NCBI GenBank assembly: GCA_015523545.1
Contig: WAKB01000001.1
Location: forward strand, 130,159 to 194,158
Direction: 5' to 3'
Length of the DNA: 64,000 nucleotides
From: Candidatus Geothermarchaeota archaeon
GTDB taxonomy: Archaea > Thermoproteota > Nitrososphaeria > Geothermarchaeales > JDFR-13
The notes under the pieces were generated by a model that saw only the letters and a program-made list of their open reading frames with translations, was not told the DNA's origin and ran no database searches. Position numbers and translations under genes: made by a program. Shown here piece by piece: positions 58,060 through 64,000 of this stretch. Each line of letters begins with the position of its first letter. Within the stretch, counting starts at the first letter, position 1.

Positions 58060-58428
58060 GTGGAGGATAAGGAGCTAGAGAAGATTATGCAGAGGAAGAT
58101 GATGGAGTATATGGAGAGGCTACGGAGGCTCCAGGAACAGGGAGCCGAGAAGGAGAGGAAGGAGGATATCCTTGAGAAGATACGCCCAATCCTAACCAGC
58201 GATGCATACAACCACCTCAAGAAGATAAGGAGTGGGAACCCCCGTCTAGGGGAAGAGATGATCAAGATCCTTATAGAGCTGGTATACCTCGGCTACATAA
58301 GACCCCCGATAGACTATGTTGTGGTTGAGAGGCTCCGGAGGAAGCTGACCGGGGAGACGGGCAAGATCTACGTATATAGGAAGGGGGAGCTCAAAGACCT
58401 AGGCGACGCACTCACCGGAGACGAGTAG
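58060..58428 (+). CDS. PDCD5-family DNA-binding protein; GTG start
   Basis: EDILEKIRPILTSDAYNHLKKIRSGNPRLGEEMIKILIELVYLGYIRPPIDYVVVERLRRKLTGE. Confidence 0.93.
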   Translation: MEDKELEKIMQRKMMEYMERLRRLQEQGAEKERKEDILEKIRPILTSDAYNHLKKIRSGNPRLGEEMIKILIELVYLGYIRPPIDYVVVERLRRKLTGETGKIYVYRKGELKDLGDALTGDE

Positions 58429-58876
58429 CCAAGAGGGCTGCCCCCAGAACAATAATGATTCCCAGGATGATGGGAACAATATCCACACCACCCCTAATGG
58501 AGAAGCTGGAGGAGTACACCTCCTCACCATAGTCAGAGACGAGGATAAAGTAGTAGTAATCCCCAGGCTCGACATCCTCAGGCAGCCTAACAGCCAGGGT
58601 TGCCTCTCCACTCCTAGGGATCTCCAGGCCTACCTCTATCCTGCCTAGATAAATCCTCTCAGAACCTGGAGCCGATATATACACCTCGAAATACTTAACC
58701 TCCCTAGGCCCATCACCAATATTCTTCACGTGGAGCATAACCTCCTCACCGGGTGAGAAGCTCTCACCCTCTGTGTAGCATACCAGTGACCTAGGGGCAC
58801 ACTTTGGGCAGCCACCCATAACTAGAACGGGAAGGAATAGGAGGATGATCAGCATTAACATGGCCGCCCTAGCCAT
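58412..58876 (-). CDS. Secreted/membrane-anchored CARDB-like protein
   Basis: Signal peptide-like N-terminus, Ig-like domain (GEEVMLHVKNIGDGPREVKYFEVYI), C-terminal TM VPIILGIIIVLGAALLA. Confidence 0.65.
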   Translation of the reverse strand: MARAAMLMLIILLFLPVLVMGGCPKCAPRSLVCYTEGESFSPGEEVMLHVKNIGDGPREVKYFEVYISAPGSERIYLGRIEVGLEIPRSGEATLAVRLPEDVEPGDYYYFILVSDYGEEVYSSSFSIRGGVDIVPIILGIIIVLGAALLATRLR

Positions 58877-58916
58877 GCAAAATAATTTACTGGTGCTGGA
58901 CTAATATTGTTAATCG

Positions 58917-60797
58917 GTGTCCGACTTGGCTGGGACTGGGTGGCACAGGAGGATCCTATGGGTAGACCTGAGTAGAGGTAAGTCTTGGGTCGAGGAGTAT
59001 CCTGAGTCAATGGCCAATGAATTTCTAGGTGGGAGGGGCTACGCCATACGAATACTCTGGGACAGGCTGGAGCCCGGGACTGATCCACTCTCTCCGGAAA
59101 ATATAATTGTCTACGCGATAGGGCCACTCACGGGCCTGCCCCTACCAAGCAGTGGTAAGATGGTGATAGCCTCAAAATCCCCACTTACAGGGGGGTATGG
59201 AGACGGGAACATAGGTACGAGGGCCGCCGTACATCTAAGAAAGGCTGGCTACGACGCATTAGCAGTTACTGGAAGGGCGGAGAAGCCGGTATACCTCTAC
59301 ATAGACGAGAAGGGTGCCGAGATACATAGCGCCGAGGACCTCTGGGGACTGGACGCCGAGGAGGTAGACAACGAGCTCGGCAAGAGGCATGGGAGGAGGA
59401 GCGGTATACTAACCATAGGCCCGGCAGGCGAGAGGCTAGTGAGATACGCTGTAGTCATGAGTGAGAAGGATAGGGCTGGCGGTAGACCCGGCATGGGCGC
59501 CGTGATGGGTAGTAAGAACCTAAAGGCGATAGTGATCCATGGCGAGGGGGAGATCCCCGCAAAGGATCCCGACAAGGTGAAGGAGATAGGTAAGCAGGCC
59601 TATTCAGACGTGAAGAACGCGGAGAACTATCAGCACTGGATGAGCGAGGGTACAATGGCTATCCTGATGTGGTGCCAGGAGATGTCTGTCCTCCCTACAT
59701 ACAACTTCAGGGAGGGTGTCTTCGACGGGGCGGAGAAGGTCAGCGGCGAGATAATGGCTAGGGAGTATAAGGTCTTCCAGAAGGGATGCCCCCAGTGCAA
59801 CATGGTATGTGGAAACGTTGGTGAGGCCAAGACGGGGCCCTTCGCAGGTACGAGGGCTGAGCTCGACTATGAGAACGTGGAGATGCTAGGGCCCAACCTA
59901 GGCATAGACAGTCTAGACGAGATAATAGGCCTAGTCCGGATGGCCGACAACATGGGCTTCGACACCATATCACTCGGCTCCGTCCTAGGCTTCGCCACCG
60001 AGGCCTACGAGAAGGGTCTGATAACCAAGGAGGACCTAGACGGGATAGAGCCTAGATGGGGAGAGACCGAGACATATGTAGACCTGATAAACCTGATACT
60101 CGAGAGGAAGAAGTTCGGAAACACACTGGCAAAGGGGACCAAGCTCGCAGCCCTCAAGCTAGGCAACGGTGCAATAGGGTTCGCCATGCAGGTGAAGGGC
60201 CTCGAGGCCAGTGCATATGACGCCCACATAGCACATGGGATGGCGCTAGCATTCGGCACGAGCCCGATAGGCGCCCACCACAAGGATGCATGGTACATCT
60301 ATAGAGAGGCCCTAAGAGGCTTCGACGTCAATGATAGGCAGAAGGTGGAGGAGATAATCAACCTACAGAGGATTAGGGGAGGTCTCTTCGAGACATTCGT
60401 GACATGTAGATTCCCCTTCGTAGAGGTAGGCCTCAACCTAGACTACTACCCCAGGCTCCTAGAGGCCGCTACAGGGCTCAGCTACACCATGAACCAGCTC
60501 TTCAACATGGCGGACAAGATATACGACCTTATACGCCTCTTCTGGGTAAGGGAGTACGGCTGGTGGGACAGGTCGATGGACACGCCCCCCGCCAGATGGT
60601 TCGACGAACCCCTAACCAAGGGGCCGAGGAAGGGTGCCCACCTAGACAGGAAGATCTATAACCAGCTCCTAGACTGGTACTACGAGATAAGGGGTTGGGA
60701 CGAGAGGGGTATACCAAGGAGGTCCACCCTAGAGGCTAGGAGGCTTGGAAGAGAGGCTAGAGAGATAGAGTCGATGGGGATAAAGCTCTCCCCATAG
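58917..60797 (+). CDS. Aldehyde ferredoxin oxidoreductase, paralog 2; GTG start
   Basis: FLGGRGYAIRILWDRL, GPLTGLPLPSSGKMVIASKSPLTGGYGDGNIG, CPQCNMVCGN. Confidence 0.94.
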   Translation: MSDLAGTGWHRRILWVDLSRGKSWVEEYPESMANEFLGGRGYAIRILWDRLEPGTDPLSPENIIVYAIGPLTGLPLPSSGKMVIASKSPLTGGYGDGNIGTRAAVHLRKAGYDALAVTGRAEKPVYLYIDEKGAEIHSAEDLWGLDAEEVDNELGKRHGRRSGILTIGPAGERLVRYAVVMSEKDRAGGRPGMGAVMGSKNLKAIVIHGEGEIPAKDPDKVKEIGKQAYSDVKNAENYQHWMSEGTMAILMWCQEMSVLPTYNFREGVFDGAEKVSGEIMAREYKVFQKGCPQCNMVCGNVGEAKTGPFAGTRAELDYENVEMLGPNLGIDSLDEIIGLVRMADNMGFDTISLGSVLGFATEAYEKGLITKEDLDGIEPRWGETETYVDLINLILERKKFGNTLAKGTKLAALKLGNGAIGFAMQVKGLEASAYDAHIAHGMALAFGTSPIGAHHKDAWYIYREALRGFDVNDRQKVEEIINLQRIRGGLFETFVTCRFPFVEVGLNLDYYPRLLEAATGLSYTMNQLFNMADKIYDLIRLFWVREYGWWDRSMDTPPARWFDEPLTKGPRKGAHLDRKIYNQLLDWYYEIRGWDERGIPRRSTLEARRLGREAREIESMGIKLSP

Positions 60798-60813
60798 CCA
60801 ATCCCCAACCTTT

Positions 60814-62160
60814 CTACCTAGGCTCAAGCCTCGCGAAGAGCTCAATATGCGGCGTATGTGGAAACATGTCTATCAGGTATAGGCCGTCAGATACCCTATA
60901 GCCCCTGGAGAGAACCTCCAGGTCCCTAGCCATGCTTAGAGGGTTACAGCTGAAGTATAGTATCTCGCCAACCTCCATCCTGAGGAGGGTCTCCTTAACC
61001 TCCCTCGAGAGGCCTGGCCTGGGAGGATCCACAACAACTGTGTCAAACCTCCCAGACATCTTGGTGAGCCTATCCTCAGCCCTATCCTTGATTATAGCCA
61101 CGTTCTCAGCCCCGAGCTCCTCCCTAACAACCTCTGCACTATAGACAGAGTATTCATCCACCTCCACAGAGACTACACGGTCATACCTATCCATCAGGGT
61201 ATAGCTGAATAGCCCCACACCGCTATACACGTCTAGGAGGGTGGAGCCGCCAGACGCATGCCTCCTAGCTAAGTCTACAAGCGTATTCGCCTGATACGAG
61301 TTCGTCTGGAAGAAGGCGTTGGGATGGATATAGAACTCTATCCCGCCCACACGCTCCCTGAGAAAGTCCCTGCCATATACAGGCCTAAGATCCCTCCCGA
61401 CCGAGACGTCGGTCAACGTATCGTTCACGCTCCAGACTATCCCGGTAACCAGGTCTGAGAGCTCGGTGATCAGCCTATCAAGGCCTATGAAGCCGCCACC
61501 CCTATAGGTCACGAAGTTTACCAGCCTATCACCAGTATACTTACCCTCCCTAACAACCACATATCTGAGGAACCCCCTCTGCCTAATAATGTCGTAGGGC
61601 TCCAAGCCATATTTCTCCATATGCTCCTCAACCCTATGGATAATCTCCACAGCCTCGGGCGACATCAAGAAACACTCGTCTAGATCCACGACCACGTCCC
61701 ACCTACCAAGCATCTTCAGGCCGACCACGCCCCTACCATCAACAATACCTACTGGGAAGTCCATCCTATTCCTGTAGAACCATATCTCCGGGCTCGGGAT
61801 CGGCTTATGGATTGTTGGGAGGGCCACGTTAAACTCGTCGAAGATCTCCTCAACCATCTCCCTCTTGATAACGAGCTGCCTCTGATAATCCAGATCCTGG
61901 AACCTACACCCTCCACAGGTGCCGAAGTGTCTACACCTTGGCTCAACCCTATAGGGAGAGGGGTCGAGAACCTCCTTCACAACACCCCAGTACTCCCTAC
62001 CCCTACGCCCCTTAGGCTTGGCAGTGACCTCCGCCAGAACCGTCTCCCCGGGAATACCGTAGTGGAAGTATATCTTCCTACCGTTTGAGACACCGTATAT
62101 CCGGCCCCTATGGTCGAGGCCCCTGATCCTAACCCTCTCCAGCGACACGGGACCCTCCAT
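60814..62160 (-). CDS. TRAM-domain RumA/TrmA-type (uracil-C5)-methyltransferase
   Basis: CRHFGTCGGCRFQDLDYQRQL, LLDVYSGVGLFSYTL, VVDPPRPGLSREV, LYFSCNPLSMARDLEVL. Confidence 0.94.
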   Translation of the reverse strand: MEGPVSLERVRIRGLDHRGRIYGVSNGRKIYFHYGIPGETVLAEVTAKPKGRRGREYWGVVKEVLDPSPYRVEPRCRHFGTCGGCRFQDLDYQRQLVIKREMVEEIFDEFNVALPTIHKPIPSPEIWFYRNRMDFPVGIVDGRGVVGLKMLGRWDVVVDLDECFLMSPEAVEIIHRVEEHMEKYGLEPYDIIRQRGFLRYVVVREGKYTGDRLVNFVTYRGGGFIGLDRLITELSDLVTGIVWSVNDTLTDVSVGRDLRPVYGRDFLRERVGGIEFYIHPNAFFQTNSYQANTLVDLARRHASGGSTLLDVYSGVGLFSYTLMDRYDRVVSVEVDEYSVYSAEVVREELGAENVAIIKDRAEDRLTKMSGRFDTVVVDPPRPGLSREVKETLLRMEVGEILYFSCNPLSMARDLEVLSRGYRVSDGLYLIDMFPHTPHIELFARLEPR

Positions 62161-62593
62161 ACCTCCTAAGGTAGAGGAAGAGGAACAGATATATTATCCA
62201 CAATGGGAAGACTAGGGAGACCCCTCCGATAAGGGGTATTATGAAGAATATTAGGTATCCGGCCCCGACAAGTATGCTCCCCACCCTGTATAGGCTGAGC
62301 TGCTCACCACCCTTAAAATATGCATAGAAGATTATGACGAGCCCCACAACCACAGCTAGGAGTGGAAGGAGGAGTAGCTGGGGAGCCCCCAGGATCATGG
62401 TACGTATCCCCTGGTTCAATATCATGTCGAGGGCCGTAGCTATCGATAGCATGAGGACGAGGCCGTTGAACAGCCTCGAATACGCCTCACCCCCCAGGGA
62501 TAGGTCGAGCCTAACAACAATCTTTGCCCCACATTTGAGGCAGTAGACGGCCTCGTCAGGATTCTCATACCCACACTTCGGGCACGTCTTCAT
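62129..62593 (-). CDS. Zinc-ribbon membrane protein
   Basis: MKTCPKCGYENPDEAVYCLKCGAK followed by 3-4 TM segments. Confidence 0.8.
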   Translation of the reverse strand: MKTCPKCGYENPDEAVYCLKCGAKIVVRLDLSLGGEAYSRLFNGLVLMLSIATALDMILNQGIRTMILGAPQLLLLPLLAVVVGLVIIFYAYFKGGEQLSLYRVGSILVGAGYLIFFIIPLIGGVSLVFPLWIIYLFLFLYLRRYGGSRVAGEG

Positions 62594-62667
62594 AGCTGAG
62601 CACCACACTGGAAAATCTATTATAAATGATATTCATCCAAATAAAATCTTGATTAGGGAACAGGGAC

Positions 62668-63306
62668 ATGTACGTCGTTATAGCCGGGGGAGGTGCCACA
62701 GGACTCATCCTAGCCCAGAGACTTGAGAAGAAGAATATTGATGTGACGATCATTGAGAAGGATGTAGAGAGGTGTGACGAACTCCTAATGAGGACACGCG
62801 CCCACGTGATAAGGGGCGACGCCACCGATCCAGAGGTTCTGGAGGAGGCGGAGATAACTAGGGCTGACTACCTAGTATGTGTTACTGGTGATGACAAGAC
62901 AAACCTACTAGTGGCCACCATAGGGATGCATATAGGGGTGGAGAACATCATCGTGAGGGTTGAGCACCCCACCTATGAGAAGATAGCTAGGGAGATGGGC
63001 TTCAAAAACCTGATCAACCCGGCCGAGATAGGCGCCACCATGATAGAGTCCGTCATAAGGGGTATCAGGGTCATAGAGATGTTCCGGATAGAGGACGACT
63101 CAGTCGATATGGAGGAGATAACCATAGACGAGAAGTCGATATTTAAGGACAAGCCTTTGAAATACATCCTAGAAAAGTCTAAGGACACAGTATATCCACT
63201 CATGATCCTGAGGAACGGGGAGATAATCATACCGGATCCAAACTATAGGCTTAAGGTTGGGGAGAAGGTCTGGGTACTCAGGAAGAGGAGACGCTTCCTA
63301 TTTTAG
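62668..63306 (+). CDS. TrkA-family K+ uptake regulatory protein (RCK N + C)
   Basis: MYVVIAGGGATGLILAQRLEKKNIDVTIIEKDVERCDEL, VIRGDATDPEVLEEAEI. Confidence 0.94.
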   Translation: MYVVIAGGGATGLILAQRLEKKNIDVTIIEKDVERCDELLMRTRAHVIRGDATDPEVLEEAEITRADYLVCVTGDDKTNLLVATIGMHIGVENIIVRVEHPTYEKIAREMGFKNLINPAEIGATMIESVIRGIRVIEMFRIEDDSVDMEEITIDEKSIFKDKPLKYILEKSKDTVYPLMILRNGEIIIPDPNYRLKVGEKVWVLRKRRRFLF

Positions 63307-64000
63307 GCTCCTCCAGTGGGCCGGGCTCCTCTCCCTATCCTCCACCTGTTCCGAGTAGATACTATACCTACCCGTCAAGAAGTATGAGATGGCTATGGAG
63401 AGCATAGCGGGGGCCATCAACTCATAGGAGCCAGTCATCTCACTCACCATTATTAGGACGGCTAGGGGGGCTTTAGACACACCCCCGAATAGGCTCACCA
63501 TACCCACGATAACCATGGAGGCGGTGAAGCCCTTAGGGTCAGAGACATACCCGGGGAAAAACGTGAGTATAAGTATCGAGGTTATCAGGCCGACCACACC
63601 CCCTATGAAGAGGCCCGGCGCGAATACACCTCCACTCCCACCACTCCCGACCGAGAACCCCGTGGCGAGTATCTTTACAGGGATAAGGAGGAGTATCGCG
63701 AGTACTGGGACGACGTCCCTATAGAGGTTGAAGTAGTAGGCCTCCCCGAACAGGCTGATGAATACCTCGCCCTCCACAAACACCCCCATCCATTCATAGC
63801 CGCCACCGAGTACCTGGGGAGCGAATATTGCCAATACGCCGGTCAATACTCCTCCGATGAAGGGCTTCACCGGCCTAGGGAGGGAAATGGTTTTGAACAG
63901 CCCATGTATACCGTAGAAAATCTTTACGTAGGCAACCCCCGCAACAGCCGTGAAAAGCCCGAGGATGGCGAAGAATAGGAGCTCCACAACACTTGTGAGA
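63298..64000 (-). CDS. ClC-family chloride channel/antiporter, N-terminal part beyond window
   Basis: GSGGSGGVFAPGLFIGGVVG selectivity-filter motif; frame open to window edge. Confidence 0.9.
   Translation of the reverse strand, partial: LTSVVELLFFAILGLFTAVAGVAYVKIFYGIHGLFKTISLPRPVKPFIGGVLTGVLAIFAPQVLGGGYEWMGVFVEGEVFISLFGEAYYFNLYRDVVPVLAILLLIPVKILATGFSVGSGGSGGVFAPGLFIGGVVGLITSILILTFFPGYVSDPKGFTASMVIVGMVSLFGGVSKAPLAVLIMVSEMTGSYELMAPAMLSIAISYFLTGRYSIYSEQVEDRERSPAHWRSLK

Noticed and set aside
62129-62160. 32-bp same-strand overlap between the zinc-ribbon protein and the TRAM methyltransferase
   Set aside because: Probably a start-site call issue for the methyltransferase rather than a biological feature
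1-64000. Many antisense ORFs of 60-280 aa in the track (e.g. 3731..4576, 7799..8431, 12286..12912, 42672..43433)
   Set aside because: They lie opposite strongly conserved genes, are Ser/Leu/Pro-rich shadow translations, and show no recognisable motifs
1-64000. CRISPR arrays, insertion sequences, integrases, toxin-antitoxin or restriction-modification operons
   Set aside because: No periodic direct repeats, transposase motifs or paired defence genes were seen; the single PD-(D/E)XK-like ORF alone does not establish a defence island

Overview
This 64 kb window is a compact, gene-dense chromosomal segment from a hyperthermophilic archaeon, probably Thermoproteota/Crenarchaeota. Supporting markers are a 1323-aa reverse gyrase, archaeal-type PDCD5, Taw3, a type-4 UDG, and ADP-forming acyl-CoA synthetase with separate alpha and beta subunits. 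I found no rRNA, convincing tRNA, CRISPR array, transposase or phage module by eye. Gene content is mostly housekeeping: PyrG, SerRS, IleRS, Dcd, Tmk, EndoV, tungsten/MPT genes with two AOR paralogs, a dispersed SUF/thiolation gene set, and Cu handling. The items most worth a second look are: (1) a PgsC/CapC-like plus PgsB/CapB-like pair (31703-29958, minus), i.e. a candidate poly-gamma-glutamate-type amide ligase in a hyperthermophile; (2) a class-III aminotransferase whose conserved N-terminus extends upstream of the first ATG/GTG/TTG and follows a perfect Shine-Dalgarno, with AUA as the candidate start; (3) a 57-aa CDGSH Fe-S protein missed by the ORF track; (4) a CopA-like ATPase with YPC instead of CPC, and a perfect 16-bp palindrome in the copZ-copA spacer; (5) an orphan PD-(D/E)XK-like protein; (6) an 87-aa protein translationally coupled to SufS; (7) a structured intergenic element with a k-turn-like motif at about 26.12-26.20 kb. 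All homology calls are by reading motifs; no database search was run.
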